This document shows, piece after piece, positions 49,970-59,226 of a stretch of 64,000 nucleotides of DNA; within the stretch, counting starts at the first letter, position 1; the number at the start of each line of letters is the position of its first letter. A program made the position numbers and the translations under genes. The DNA lies in assembly GCA_023397505.1 (NCBI GenBank), contig JAEWUC010000003.1, forward strand, positions 186,001-250,000. Reading direction: 5' to 3'. The notes beneath the pieces were generated by a model. It had not been told where the DNA came from. It did not search any database and saw only the letters and a list, made by a program, of their open reading frames with translations. This DNA is from Bacteroidota bacterium (GTDB lineage: Bacteria; Bacteroidota; Ignavibacteria; Ignavibacteriales; Melioribacteraceae).

Positions 49970-51331
49970 ATGAACAAACTGAATATTTTAATTTTAGACG
50001 ACGACTCGCGCATCAGGAAAGAAATAGTTGAGTTCTTGAACGGACTTGAATACAAGTGCTTCGAAGCAGATAGACCTTCATCTGCAAACGATATACTTTC
50101 TAAAAATGAAATTGATTTGATGATTGCCGACATTAATCTTCCCGAAATGGACGGGCTAACTTTTCTGCAAGAAATAAAATCAAAGCTGCCCGGCTTGGAA
50201 GTAATTGTGATTACCGGTTATGCCGATGTAGATAAAGCAGTTCAAGCACTGCGGCTCGGTGCAATAGATTTTCTCAACAAACCGTTTAGACTTGCCGATC
50301 TCGGCAACGCTATTTTTAAGACGAAGCGGTATTTTGAAATAAGTAATTACGCCAAATTAACCACGGAAACACTCGATGTAATAAACCGGGAATTGAATAA
50401 AAGCACGGCGGTAAATTTTATTGGGAATTCTGAAGCTGCAAAAAAAATTATACACGACATAAAACAAGTTGCGCAAAGTTCAGACACATCGGTTTTAATT
50501 ACAGGCGAAAGCGGAACAGGTAAGGAACTGGCTGCGCGGTCTATCCATCTTTTGAGCGAACGCGCAAATCATCCTTTTATAGCAATTAATTCATCAGCCG
50601 TTACCGAAACTCTTTTCGAAAGCGAAATGTTCGGTTATAAAAAAGGAGCTTTTACCGGCGCAATTGATTCGCGCGCGGGATGGTTTGAAATGGCCGACAA
50701 AGGCACTGTGTTTTTCGATGAAATAAGCGAAATGAATTTAAATCTTCAATCAAAATTATTAAGAGTGCTTGAAGATAAAAAAGTCCGGCGCATCGGTTCC
50801 GAAAAAGAAACAGAAGTTAATGTCAGGGTAATTTCTGCATCCAATCAAAATTTCGATGACATAGTAAAGCAGAATAAATTCCGTCAGGATTTGTACTACA
50901 GGTTAGCGGTGTTCGTTATTCATCTTCTCCCATTACGCGAAAGGAGGGACGATATCCCCCAGCTTGTCGAATATTATATAAAATATTTTTCCGAAAAGAT
51001 GAATAAAAAAATTCTTCATATAAATAACGATGTATTCGAAATATTAAAAAACTACTTTTTCCCCGGCAACATAAGGGAATTAAGAAATATCTGTGAGCGA
51101 GCCGTTATCCTATGCCGGAATGATATTATTCACCCTGAACATTTCGACACTATTTCTAAGCAAGGTAGTTCAATTAATTGCGAAGAAAATTTTGATCTTG
51201 AATTGAACGAAAAGAATTTAATATTGAAGGCATTGGAAAAATCGGGGAATAACAAATCTGTTGCGGCTAAACTTTTGAATATAACCTGGCAATCACTCGA
51301 TAGACGATTAACCAAATTTAATATAATGTAG
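49970..51331 (+). CDS. NtrC-family sigma-54-dependent response regulator
   Basis: A 453-residue regulator from the ATG at 49970. The receiver (1-120) has D10-D12 and phosphoacceptor D54 (LMIADINLP). The AAA+ domain (about 145-370) has ITGESGTGKE, the sigma-54 contact loop KKGAFTGA, Walker B GTVFFDEISEM and the LPLRERRDDIPQL sensor region. A Fis-type helix-turn-helix ends it (GNNKSVAAKLLNITWQSLDR). It activates sigma-54 promoters when phosphorylated, presumably by the adjacent TPR kinase. Its targets are not evident in the window. Confidence 0.94.
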   Translation: MNKLNILILDDDSRIRKEIVEFLNGLEYKCFEADRPSSANDILSKNEIDLMIADINLPEMDGLTFLQEIKSKLPGLEVIVITGYADVDKAVQALRLGAIDFLNKPFRLADLGNAIFKTKRYFEISNYAKLTTETLDVINRELNKSTAVNFIGNSEAAKKIIHDIKQVAQSSDTSVLITGESGTGKELAARSIHLLSERANHPFIAINSSAVTETLFESEMFGYKKGAFTGAIDSRAGWFEMADKGTVFFDEISEMNLNLQSKLLRVLEDKKVRRIGSEKETEVNVRVISASNQNFDDIVKQNKFRQDLYYRLAVFVIHLLPLRERRDDIPQLVEYYIKYFSEKMNKKILHINNDVFEILKNYFFPGNIRELRNICERAVILCRNDIIHPEHFDTISKQGSSINCEENFDLELNEKNLILKALEKSGNNKSVAAKLLNITWQSLDRRLTKFNIM

Positions 51332-51358
51332 GGAACGCAAAATTTACGTTCCCTACAT
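51326..51358. repeat. 12-bp inverted repeat over the regulator stop codon
   Basis: ATGTAGGGAACG / CGTTCCCTACAT forms a perfect stem with a 9-nt loop between convergent genes. No U-run follows on either strand, so it is either a stem-only transcript end or a boundary element. Confidence 0.6.
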
Positions 51359-51364
51359 TGATAA

Positions 51365-53665
51365 TTACTTCATCAAAACCATTTTCTTTGTCTGAACAAA
51401 ATCACCCGAATTAATTGTGTAGAAATATACACCGCTTGAAATCTTGCCGCCGTAATTATCCCGTGCATTCCAAGCAATATTGTATTTGCCCGCGCTCTTT
51501 TCCTCGTTGATTAAAGAACGGACTTCCCTTCCAAGCGCGTCGAATATTTTTATTTGAACATTACCCGCCTTGGGAAGATTGTAACTAATTATTGTGCTCG
51601 GGTTGAACGGGTTTGGATAATTTTGTTCTAAAGTATATGCTGTTGGTAATAATTCAACAACTTCGTTAACGTCTGTAACTAAACTTATATATGCACGTAT
51701 TAATCCAACCCAAGAATAATTTTCTTTACCTGCAACACCGGTATATCCCCATTTAGCTGTCGATGCACGATATGTAATTGTATGTTCTTCACCTGTTGAA
51801 GGTTTATAAGTAGCAAGCAATCTATTTTTAGAATCGGGGTATGGACTTTCATACGGGAATTCCACGACAAAATCTTTTTCAACAGAAATATTAAAGGAGC
51901 GCAAGTCAACAGTTGTCCAATTCGGGTATGGTTTTGGATATGGATACTCTTGAGTTCCATCAGCGACAGGTGCTACAGATAATTCTGATGTAGCTGTAAA
52001 ATTTGCATATAATGTTCCGCCGAGTTTAGTTGTATATCCTAAATATTCAAGCACTCTGCCGTTTATTGGATTTAAATTTCTAATGGCAACTCTAATGGAA
52101 TCAAGTCTGAAACCGGGCATCGCAGGAAACTGAACAGCTATACTGTCGCCTACATCGAGATTAATAAAACCAACCGGTTCTGTATCATCGTAAGCCAATT
52201 CTTGAACAGATGCCCCGAATTCACCAGTGGCTGTATATGAGAAATTTGATTTACCGTTCTCGCCGGCCAACGGACTTGTATCAACATTATATAAAACAAA
52301 AGTTACTTTGGAAATAGAATTACCGAATTCCGACAAATTATAGTTTGTATTTGCGGCAACCTCTTCTGTTGTAACAGATGAACCGTATTTAACGGCTACA
52401 GCTTTTAATTTGGAGTTACTACTATTGTTGTAATTAAATGTAAGATTCTTGCCGTTTGTAAATGTAACATACTCAACAGCTAAATTATTCAACACACCCG
52501 AGTACGAAGTATTGGGATTATTATGATTTCTTTGAGCCATTAATGAAAGCGGTGTATATACATATCCCCATTTATCATTAATAGTTCTATCGTTTAATAT
52601 ATTAGCCATAAACCAATCAGGTAAAATGTCTGCCATTCTTCTACTTGAACCCATTGCCGTGAGAGCTTTATTAAGACCGCTAATACCAGAAGTACCACCG
52701 GCAAGAAATTGTGTAAACAATGCTGTGCCGAATTGCTCGTATAAATATCTTCCTAGTTTTGCTGCGCGGGAGTAATCCGTTAAAACATCATTATCATCAC
52801 GCCATAATTCGAGCCATTGGTTGGATTCATTTGTATATCTCGATTGACTATAAAGCGGGTAACCGTTAATAAACTCCGCCGAAAGAGAACACATTTCATT
52901 ATAAAATGTAATTGGATTTTTTCCTATTGCTTCAAAATAATTATAATGAATCATGTGCTGGAATTCGTGGGCAGTCGTACTCATCGCATCATTAATTCCG
53001 TCTTCGATTGTTAAATTATTCTGAGCACCGTCGAGATAATAAATTTCAGCAACATTACTATTGGCATTCTGTGTTTTGGGAAGTTGATTTCCACTGCTGA
53101 AATATCCGGCAATATAACCACTACCTGGCTGACCGTCGTAATCATCTTTGATATCAAGAATTAATAAAACAATTTTAGGGTCGCCGTCAATATCCGGCGG
53201 GTTGCCGAATACTTCTGTGTTTATTGTATAAATACCTTTGTTGGGATCAATAGGTGTTGAATTATCGAAAGCATTTTTAACGGCATCAATTCCGGTTTGA
53301 CTTACACTGCTTCCCCAAATTGCATCCTCAACAAAAATATAACAATGTGTTCCAACTGCTCGACAAGTTGAAGGGACATCATAATATTTGCTTTCTAAAA
53401 AATTAGCAGCTTTCCATGAAACTTGAGTACCGACCTGGAAATTAAATGCCGGCTTTTTTAATGATGTGGTTTGAGGTACAACATTATCCGGGTTAAAACC
53501 CGTCTTTTCATAAAATCTTTGTAAGTATTCGCCTGCGTGAACTGGTCTTGCTTTATCAAATGATTGAGTTTCTTTTGCCGCAACACGCATCATTGTGTTT
53601 TGTGCAAATGTAAACCCGGTTAAAATTAGAACCGCTAAGAACATATTTAAAATTTTATTTTTCAT
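51365..53665 (-). CDS. Secreted metallopeptidase-like protein with T9SS sorting domain
   Basis: About 766 residues from the ATG at 53665, which lies 1 nt after the upstream stop and opens a signal peptide (MKNKILNMFLAVLILTGFTF). A zinc-peptidase motif HEFQHMIHYNYF (HExxH) lies near residue 230, with ALGRLY-free flanks rich in Gly and Asn. Beta-rich domains follow. The C-terminal 85 residues are a type A sorting domain: YTLEQNYPNPFNPSTIISYN, VQIKIFDALGREVRSLI, and GVYFYTINSG with VQTKKMVLMK. The product is exported by the type IX system. The substrate is unknown. Confidence 0.87.
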   Translation of the reverse strand: MKNKILNMFLAVLILTGFTFAQNTMMRVAAKETQSFDKARPVHAGEYLQRFYEKTGFNPDNVVPQTTSLKKPAFNFQVGTQVSWKAANFLESKYYDVPSTCRAVGTHCYIFVEDAIWGSSVSQTGIDAVKNAFDNSTPIDPNKGIYTINTEVFGNPPDIDGDPKIVLLILDIKDDYDGQPGSGYIAGYFSSGNQLPKTQNANSNVAEIYYLDGAQNNLTIEDGINDAMSTTAHEFQHMIHYNYFEAIGKNPITFYNEMCSLSAEFINGYPLYSQSRYTNESNQWLELWRDDNDVLTDYSRAAKLGRYLYEQFGTALFTQFLAGGTSGISGLNKALTAMGSSRRMADILPDWFMANILNDRTINDKWGYVYTPLSLMAQRNHNNPNTSYSGVLNNLAVEYVTFTNGKNLTFNYNNSSNSKLKAVAVKYGSSVTTEEVAANTNYNLSEFGNSISKVTFVLYNVDTSPLAGENGKSNFSYTATGEFGASVQELAYDDTEPVGFINLDVGDSIAVQFPAMPGFRLDSIRVAIRNLNPINGRVLEYLGYTTKLGGTLYANFTATSELSVAPVADGTQEYPYPKPYPNWTTVDLRSFNISVEKDFVVEFPYESPYPDSKNRLLATYKPSTGEEHTITYRASTAKWGYTGVAGKENYSWVGLIRAYISLVTDVNEVVELLPTAYTLEQNYPNPFNPSTIISYNLPKAGNVQIKIFDALGREVRSLINEEKSAGKYNIAWNARDNYGGKISSGVYFYTINSGDFVQTKKMVLMK

Positions 53666-53666
53666 T

Positions 53667-53993
53667 TTATTTCTCATCGTTTGTTTCTTTAATTGGTGTG
53701 GCTTTTTCAACTACAAGAACCGGCAAACCTTCTTCAGTAGTGCTTTCGCTGAATTGAATTGCGTAAAGATTCCCCTGGTTCTGTAATAATTCTTTTTCTA
53801 ATTCTTTACTGCATTTAAGCGTGTAAATTTTATCATCGGTAATTCTCAACCCGACTTTAGTAAAAGGTTCATGCCCCACAGAAACGATTGTACCTTTTAC
53901 AACATTATCCTCTCCGGCGCCGCATGAGCAGCATGCAGTAATATAAACCGAAGCCGCGAGAATTAAAATTAACGACAATTTTTTCTTCAGCAT
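53667..53993 (-). CDS. Small lipoprotein
   Basis: A 108-residue predicted lipoprotein. The signal peptide (LSLILILAASVYITAC) ends in the lipobox YITAC at about 17-21, followed by CSCGAGEDN. A small beta-rich domain follows (VKGTIVSVGHEPFTKVGLRI, IYTLKCSKELEKELLQ). No family recognised. Its stop is 1 nt before the start of the T9SS metallopeptidase, so the two form an operon behind the promoter at 54045-54074. Confidence 0.8.
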   Translation of the reverse strand: MLKKKLSLILILAASVYITACCSCGAGEDNVVKGTIVSVGHEPFTKVGLRITDDKIYTLKCSKELEKELLQNQGNLYAIQFSESTTEEGLPVLVVEKATPIKETNDEK

Positions 53994-54044
53994 TTCATAT
54001 CCTATAATTTAATTTTCAATAACTAATATCGAAGTTGCACACGG

Positions 54045-54074
54045 CAAAGGTAATAAAAAAACTATTCGTTTCAA
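54045..54074 (-). promoter_or_regulatory. Promoter of the lipoprotein-metallopeptidase operon
   Basis: Minus-strand TTG (54074) and TACCTTTG (54052-54045) are 19 nt apart. This is a strong match to the Bacteroidota promoter, about 50 nt before the start codon. Confidence 0.75.
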
Positions 54075-54168
54075 TTGACATGCATTATTTTTTATGCCGG
54101 ATATTCAGACGAGAACAACTTGTTCTACTGTTTTACAATACGTAAAATACCTTTAACAGAAATTAAAA

Positions 54169-54645
54169 TTATTCTTTTTGTTCCGAGATTTCTAAGAAGT
54201 TTTTGGATGAGTTTTCAAAAAGGAAATTACCTGAACCGAGTAAATCTTTTAAAGTCATTTTGCTAACCACAGAATCTACAGAATCTTGAATCATGCGCCA
54301 TAATGAACGCACAGAGCAATCAATGCTGTTTGAACAAATATCGGCAATACCCGAATGAGTTTGGCAAAAAGAATCATCGAACAGTCTTCCGCCAAGCACA
54401 TTTAAAACATCGCCAATTAAAATTTCCTCCGGGGCACGAGACAAAGTGTATCCGCCGATGTAACCTCGGGAGCTTTCTAAAAAACCGCCAAGCCGCAAAG
54501 TTCTTAAAATTTTACCCGTGTTGTGCTCGGATATTCCTTCGGCTTTACTTATCTCAGGAATTGTAAGCGCTTTTTCAACATCATAAAACTTACCTATTCT
54601 TAATAAGCAGCGTAAACCATATTCTTCTTGTGAACTGAATTTCAT
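54169..54645 (-). CDS. Rrf2-family transcriptional regulator of the SUF cluster
   Basis: A 158-residue winged-helix regulator from the ATG at 54645 (MKFSSQEEYGLRCLLRIGKF). The DNA-binding part is about 1-75 (IPEISKAEGISEHNTGKILR). Three cysteines lie near residues 100-120 in the pattern C-x9-C-x5-C (FCQTHSGIADICSNSIDCSV), as in IscR-type Fe-S sensors. It is the last gene on the same strand as the SUF set. Regulation of suf genes by an Fe-S-loaded repressor is the likely role; its position at the distal end is unusual. Confidence 0.88.
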   Translation of the reverse strand: MKFSSQEEYGLRCLLRIGKFYDVEKALTIPEISKAEGISEHNTGKILRTLRLGGFLESSRGYIGGYTLSRAPEEILIGDVLNVLGGRLFDDSFCQTHSGIADICSNSIDCSVRSLWRMIQDSVDSVVSKMTLKDLLGSGNFLFENSSKNFLEISEQKE

Positions 54646-54663
54646 AACTATAATATCAACCAA

Positions 54664-54712
54664 CCCATGTCCCTCTCCTTAAATAAGGAGGGGGATTATG
54701 GGGGAGGTTTTA
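54664..54712. repeat. G-rich palindromic repeat, copy 1
   Basis: CTCTCCTTAAATAAGGAGGG followed by ATTATGGGGGAGG. The same design (CCCTCC hairpin, then a GGGGGA tail) recurs at 55679-55722. It lies between the bacilliredoxin and Rrf2 genes and slightly overlaps the 3' end of the former. Confidence 0.7.
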
Positions 54713-55246
54713 ATTCCTATTCAAAGGTATATGTGAACCGCACATTTTTGCGTGTATAAGTTCGTCGTACTTTTCTTTTGAAATTGAGGGGCCTTGTTTT
54801 TTACAATGTTGATTAAAAACATTAATCAAGTCTTCTGCAATTTCTTCGGCATAACGTCCTTCAATATGATGACGCGGCATTGTAAAAATCACTTCACCAT
54901 TTCTAAATAACGCGATGAACGGTGAAGACGGAGGAATATTAGTTAAATATTTTTCGCGTAAATGATCGACTGCGTCACGGTCCTGCCCGGCAAATACTGT
55001 AACGATTTTGTCCGGTATAATATTATTTTGAAGCGCCGCCGAAACACCGGGACGTGCGCTGCCGGCTGAACATCCGCAAACAGAATTGACGAACATTAAA
55101 ACTGTTTCATCATTTTTTTGAGAAAGAACATCTTCAACCAACTGCGGGGTTGTTGTTTCTTGAAACCCGACATAAATTAATTCATCCCGCATCGGCTGAA
55201 CTGCCTCGGGGTCATATATCGGCGGTTTTTGATTTATAGTGAACAT
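54710..55246 (-). CDS. Bacilliredoxin (BrxA/BrxB family)
   Basis: A 178-residue YphP/YqiW-type bacilliredoxin. The redox motif CGC is in VNSVCGCSAGSARPGVSAAL (about 58-60), and ETTTPQLVEDVLSQKNDETV and PRHHIEGRYAEEIAEDL are family signatures. It removes bacillithiol from S-bacillithiolated proteins. It sits inside the SUF gene group, next to the SufT-like gene, which links Fe-S assembly with thiol redox. bshB1 at 18.7 kb supports bacillithiol synthesis. Confidence 0.92.
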   Translation of the reverse strand: MFTINQKPPIYDPEAVQPMRDELIYVGFQETTTPQLVEDVLSQKNDETVLMFVNSVCGCSAGSARPGVSAALQNNIIPDKIVTVFAGQDRDAVDHLREKYLTNIPPSSPFIALFRNGEVIFTMPRHHIEGRYAEEIAEDLINVFNQHCKKQGPSISKEKYDELIHAKMCGSHIPLNRN

Positions 55247-55269
55247 AAGTACTTCCTTTCTTTTTAAAT

Positions 55270-55343
55270 ACTGAGGAGCGTAGCGACGAAGTACCTCTTA
55301 CTTTCTACTAATGATAATGAGACTCTTCGCTTCGCTCAGAGTT
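55270..55343. repeat. Pair of small GC-rich hairpin repeats
   Basis: GAGGAGCGTAGCGACGAAG with a closing TACCTC, and ACTCTTCGCTTCGCTCAGAG. Both are short palindromic units of an intergenic-repeat type. They fill most of the 99-nt gap between the bacilliredoxin and SufT-like genes. Confidence 0.6.
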
Positions 55344-55345
55344 AA

Positions 55346-55660
55346 TTATAGAAATCCTAATTCGAGTTTTGCTTCTTCACTCATCATGCTCATATTCCAC
55401 GGCGGTTCCCAAACCAAATCAAGATAAACATCTTTTACGCCTTTTACTTTTTTCACTTTTGCCTTTACTTCAGGCGGAAGAGTACCTGCAACGGGACAAT
55501 GAGGAGAAGTCAATGTCATTTTCAAATATGTGTTTCCGTCATCATCAATTTTGATTTCATAAATCAATCCGAGTTCCCAAATATCAACAGGGATTTCGGG
55601 GTCATAACATGTTTTTAGTTTCTGAATTATATCTTGTTCGAGTTTACCTTTATCTATCAT
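55346..55660 (-). CDS. SufT-like MIP18/DUF59 Fe-S assembly protein
   Basis: A 104-residue DUF59 protein. IIQKLKTCYDPEIPVDIWEL (the DPE-P-V-N/D-I core), LIYEIKIDDDGNTYLKMTLT and SPHCPVAGTLPPEVKAKVKK with the conserved Cys are present. The C-terminus WEPPWNMSMMSEEAKLELG is typical of SufT/PaaD-type members. It helps maturation of Fe-S proteins. The gene lies between sufS and the bacilliredoxin gene, with repeat elements on both sides. Confidence 0.9.
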   Translation of the reverse strand: MIDKGKLEQDIIQKLKTCYDPEIPVDIWELGLIYEIKIDDDGNTYLKMTLTSPHCPVAGTLPPEVKAKVKKVKGVKDVYLDLVWEPPWNMSMMSEEAKLELGFL

Positions 55661-55678
55661 TCTATTCTCCTAACCACC

Positions 55679-55722
55679 CAATGTCCCCCTCCTAATTATA
55701 GGAGGGGGAATAGAAGGGGGAA
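55679..55722. repeat. G-rich palindromic repeat, copy 2
   Basis: CCCCCTCCTAATTATAGGAG closed by GGGGA, then AGAAGGGGGAAGTC. It resembles the copy at 54664-54712. The two bracket the SufT-like and bacilliredoxin genes. Confidence 0.7.
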
Positions 55723-55723
55723 G

Positions 55724-56974
55724 TCATGCAAACATTTTTTTTACTTTGTGAATACTTAGAATAAGTTTATCAATTTCTTCTTTTGTATTATAGAAAGCCA
55801 GCGAAGCCCGCGCCGTTGCCGGAACGTTAAACCTTTTCATAACCGGTTGTGTACAATGATGTCCGGTACGAATTGCGATTCCGTCGGTATCTATAATCGT
55901 CCCGATGTCGTACGGATGAATTCCATCAATCACAAAAGAAATAACCGAAGCTTTTTCTTTTGCAGTTCCGATAATCTTTAATCCGTCAATCTGCGAAAGC
56001 TTTTCAGTCGCGTAATGTAAAAGCATATCTTCATGTGCAGAAAGTTCGGAACGATCAAATTGATTTAAATAATCGATGGCAGCACCGAGTCCAATACCGC
56101 CGGCAATATTCGGTGTACCCGCTTCAAATTTTCTTGGAATGTCGTCGAATGTAGTTTCTTCAAAAGTAACGGTACGAATCATATCGCCCCCGCCCTGATA
56201 CGGCGGCATCATTTCGAGAAATTCCGTTTTACCGTAAAGAACACCAATGCCTGTCGGGCCAAAAACTTTATGACCGGAAAACGCGTAAAAGTCGGCATCA
56301 AGTTCCTGGACATCAACTTTAAGATGCGGCACTGCTTGTGCCCCGTCGATCATAACAGGAATTTTATGCAAGTGTGCAATGTCTATAATTTTTTTAACCG
56401 GATTAACTGTTCCGAGTGCGTTGGAAATATGAACAACAGAAACAAATTTTGTTTTTGGTGAAATCAGTTTTTCATAAGCATCAATATCAAGTTCGCCCTC
56501 GTCGTTCATCGGTATAACTTTTAATTTTATTTTTTTTCTTCCGCTAATCAATTGCCACGGAACAATATTGGCATGATGTTCCATACTAGAAACAATAACT
56601 TCATCCCCGTCATTAATAAATTTGGCACGGCACAAAGTTGATGAAACAAGATTGATTGCTTCGGTTGTACCTTTTACAAAAATAATTTCCGAAGCGCTCA
56701 TTGCGTTAATAAATTCTTTTACTTTCAACCTCGCGTTTTCATATTGCTCTGTCGCTAGTTCGCTTAAGAAATACAATCCTCTATGTATGTTCGCATTATC
56801 GAATGTGTAATAATTAGTAAGTGCATCAATTACGGCTTGAGGTTTTTGCGTTGTTGCAGCATTATCCAAATAAACCAGCGGATTGCCGTTAACCATTCGC
56901 GAAAGGATTGGAAATTCTTTCCGTATTTCATCAACAATAAATCTTCTTTTAACAATCTTTTCTGTATTGATCAA
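55724..56974 (-). CDS. sufS: SufS cysteine desulfurase
   Basis: A 416-residue PLP enzyme, started at the TTG at 56974, which has AGAGG five nt upstream; the TTG at 57004 is a poorer choice. It releases sulfur from cysteine for cluster assembly. Signatures: VYLDNAATTQKPQAVIDAL, EHHANIVPWQ, the PLP lysine in AFSGHKVFGPTGIGVLYGK and the catalytic Cys in IRTGHHCTQPVMKRF. It is the group II (SufS) type. It follows sufD by 49 nt. Confidence 0.95.
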   Translation of the reverse strand: MINTEKIVKRRFIVDEIRKEFPILSRMVNGNPLVYLDNAATTQKPQAVIDALTNYYTFDNANIHRGLYFLSELATEQYENARLKVKEFINAMSASEIIFVKGTTEAINLVSSTLCRAKFINDGDEVIVSSMEHHANIVPWQLISGRKKIKLKVIPMNDEGELDIDAYEKLISPKTKFVSVVHISNALGTVNPVKKIIDIAHLHKIPVMIDGAQAVPHLKVDVQELDADFYAFSGHKVFGPTGIGVLYGKTEFLEMMPPYQGGGDMIRTVTFEETTFDDIPRKFEAGTPNIAGGIGLGAAIDYLNQFDRSELSAHEDMLLHYATEKLSQIDGLKIIGTAKEKASVISFVIDGIHPYDIGTIIDTDGIAIRTGHHCTQPVMKRFNVPATARASLAFYNTKEEIDKLILSIHKVKKMFA

Positions 56975-57023
56975 TTGAACCTCTTTAAGCCGCGTTACTC
57001 CCAAATATTCGGTTCATCCGCGT

Positions 57024-58379
57024 TTAATTTTGTTTTATGTTTTCTATTTCAACTTTGTGCAAATGTTCAAATATCATATGGTTAAGCTGTTCTTTCAACG
57101 GTTCAATTTTTACCGACTCAATTACATCGTTGGCAAATGCTCGGATGAGCATTGATTTAGCAAGCTCTTGTGGAACTCCTCGTGATCGTATATAGAATTC
57201 CGAAACTTCATCAAGATGTCCGACAGTCGCCCCGTGAGAACATTTTACATCATCGGCAAAAATTTCAAGCTGGGGTTTGGTATCTATAGTTGCCGTTTTA
57301 GAAAGTAAAACTGTTTTGTTTTGTTGATATGCATTCGTCTTTTGTGCATCGCGTCGGACAATAATTTTTCCGTTAAAAACCGAGCGCGCATTATCGTCAA
57401 GAATTCCTTTATAAAGTTCGTTGCTCATGCAGTTTGGTTTCGCGTGATCAACAAACGTATGATTATCAACATGCTGCTTTCCGTTAGCAAGAGTTAAGCC
57501 GTAATAATGTGTTTCTATAAATTCACCGTCGAGAACTGAATTAATATCATTTCTAACAATTGCACCGCCGAACGTTAAATTAAAATGATTGAACAAACTG
57601 TTTTTCTTTTGATCGGCTTCAACTTTTTCTATGTGAAACGAATTCTCGTCTTCATTTTGTACCTTATACAATTCAACGATTCCATATTCGTCAACGTAAA
57701 CTTCAGTTACGGAATTATTGAAATAAACATTCTCACCCGTGCCTGCATAATTATTTATAATTCTTATTTGCGAATTTTTGCCTGCAATAATTAAATTTCT
57801 CGGCAGCGATAAAAAATTTTCTTTTCGGCTTGAATTCAAATACAAAACCTGAACCGGTTTTTCCACCACAACACCATCGGGTACAAAAACAAAAAGTCCG
57901 TCATATAAGTACGCAGTATTTAGTGCGTTGAATGCGTTTTCATCCTTCACAAGCTTGTTAATATATTTATTAACCAACTCCGGTTTTTCCTTAGCAATTT
58001 TTTTAAGACTCCTAATCACAACATTTTTTGGCAGATCACCGATATCACTCAGTTCTTCCGAAAAAATACCATTTATGAAAACAAGTAAATAGCTTTCGAA
58101 ATCTTTAAAGATGTATTTGTCGATATCATCCTTTTTTACCGATGGCATTTCTGAATTTACTGCCGGGACAAAATCATATTTTAACAATTGGGATACGTCC
58201 GTGTATTTCCATTCTTCATTTCGCGTTGTCGGAAAATTTAATTCGTTCAATTTCTCCAAAGCATTTTTTCTAACTTCGTGAAGAAATGATTTTGATTCAC
58301 CGTTAAGTTTGCTTTCAAACGTTTTGAAATTATCGACGTACCAATTATTTATTTTTTTATTATCTGTACTTTTGCTCAT
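57024..58379 (-). CDS. sufD: SufD, Fe-S scaffold subunit
   Basis: A 451-residue SufD of the SufBCD scaffold. TRNEEWKYTDVSQLLKYDF at the N-terminus, a long beta-helix core, and DDVKCSHGATVGHLDEVSEF with SRGVPQELAKSMLIRAFAND in the C-terminal part are family signatures. The conserved Cys and His of CSHGATVG are present. It follows sufC by 10 nt. Confidence 0.95.
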   Translation of the reverse strand: MSKSTDNKKINNWYVDNFKTFESKLNGESKSFLHEVRKNALEKLNELNFPTTRNEEWKYTDVSQLLKYDFVPAVNSEMPSVKKDDIDKYIFKDFESYLLVFINGIFSEELSDIGDLPKNVVIRSLKKIAKEKPELVNKYINKLVKDENAFNALNTAYLYDGLFVFVPDGVVVEKPVQVLYLNSSRKENFLSLPRNLIIAGKNSQIRIINNYAGTGENVYFNNSVTEVYVDEYGIVELYKVQNEDENSFHIEKVEADQKKNSLFNHFNLTFGGAIVRNDINSVLDGEFIETHYYGLTLANGKQHVDNHTFVDHAKPNCMSNELYKGILDDNARSVFNGKIIVRRDAQKTNAYQQNKTVLLSKTATIDTKPQLEIFADDVKCSHGATVGHLDEVSEFYIRSRGVPQELAKSMLIRAFANDVIESVKIEPLKEQLNHMIFEHLHKVEIENIKQN

Positions 58380-58389
58380 CTATTCACCA

Positions 58390-59169
58390 TTAAGCTTTCT
58401 GTGATTCAAGTTCGGCATTTTCGGCCGCTTCAGTTTTTACCCAATCGTAACCTTTTTCTTCAAGTTCAAGCGCCAAATCTTTTCCGCCAGATTTGATTAT
58501 TCTGCCGTTATAAAGTACGTGTACAAAATCCGGCTGAATATAATTTAACAAACGCTGATAGTGCGTAACAACAAGCACTGCGTTGTTTTTGTTGCGGTAA
58601 ATATTCACTCCGTTTGAAACTATTTTTAACGCATCGATATCAAGGCCTGAATCAGTTTCATCAAGCAAAACAAATTTTGGTTCGAGCATCAACATCTGGA
58701 AAATTTCGTTGCGTTTTTTTTCACCGCCGGAAAAACCGACATTCACGGAGCGGCTGATTAAATTGTCATCCATTCCGAGAACTTTTGCTTTTTCTTTAAT
58801 AACCTGTAAAAATTCTTTCGGCGTTAACTCGGGTTGACCTTTGTATTTTCTTATTTCATTCAAAGCAGTTTTTAAAAATGTTGCGTTGCTAACGCCAGGA
58901 ATTTCTATCGGGTATTGAAATGCGAGAAACAATCCTTCGCGCGCGCGGGTTTCGGGATCCATATCCAACAAATCTTTTCCTCCGAATAATACTTCACCGC
59001 CAGTGACCTCGTAACTTTTATTTCCGGATAAAACATTTGCCAAGGTACTTTTACCCGATCCGTTGGGTCCCATAATTGCATGGACTTCGCCAGCTTTTAT
59101 TTCAAGATCAATACCATTAAGTATTTGCTTCTCTTCAATCTTAGCTTGTAAATTTTTTATTGATAACAT
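58390..59169 (-). CDS. sufC: SufC, ABC-type ATPase of the SUF complex
   Basis: A 259-residue soluble ABC ATPase. Walker A GPNGSGKSTLANVLSG, the signature motif GFSGGEKKRNEIFQML and Walker B FVLLDETDSGLDIDALK are SufC-specific in form. It drives conformational change of SufBD. The spacer to sufB (88 nt) carries one GAGTGTAGAG-type repeat at 59227-59257. Confidence 0.97.
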   Translation of the reverse strand: MLSIKNLQAKIEEKQILNGIDLEIKAGEVHAIMGPNGSGKSTLANVLSGNKSYEVTGGEVLFGGKDLLDMDPETRAREGLFLAFQYPIEIPGVSNATFLKTALNEIRKYKGQPELTPKEFLQVIKEKAKVLGMDDNLISRSVNVGFSGGEKKRNEIFQMLMLEPKFVLLDETDSGLDIDALKIVSNGVNIYRNKNNAVLVVTHYQRLLNYIQPDFVHVLYNGRIIKSGGKDLALELEEKGYDWVKTEAAENAELESQKA

Positions 59170-59226
59170 TTTATTTCCTTTAATTTTGCTTTTAGCTATT
59201 CGAACTAATATTTATTTGAAAATTTT

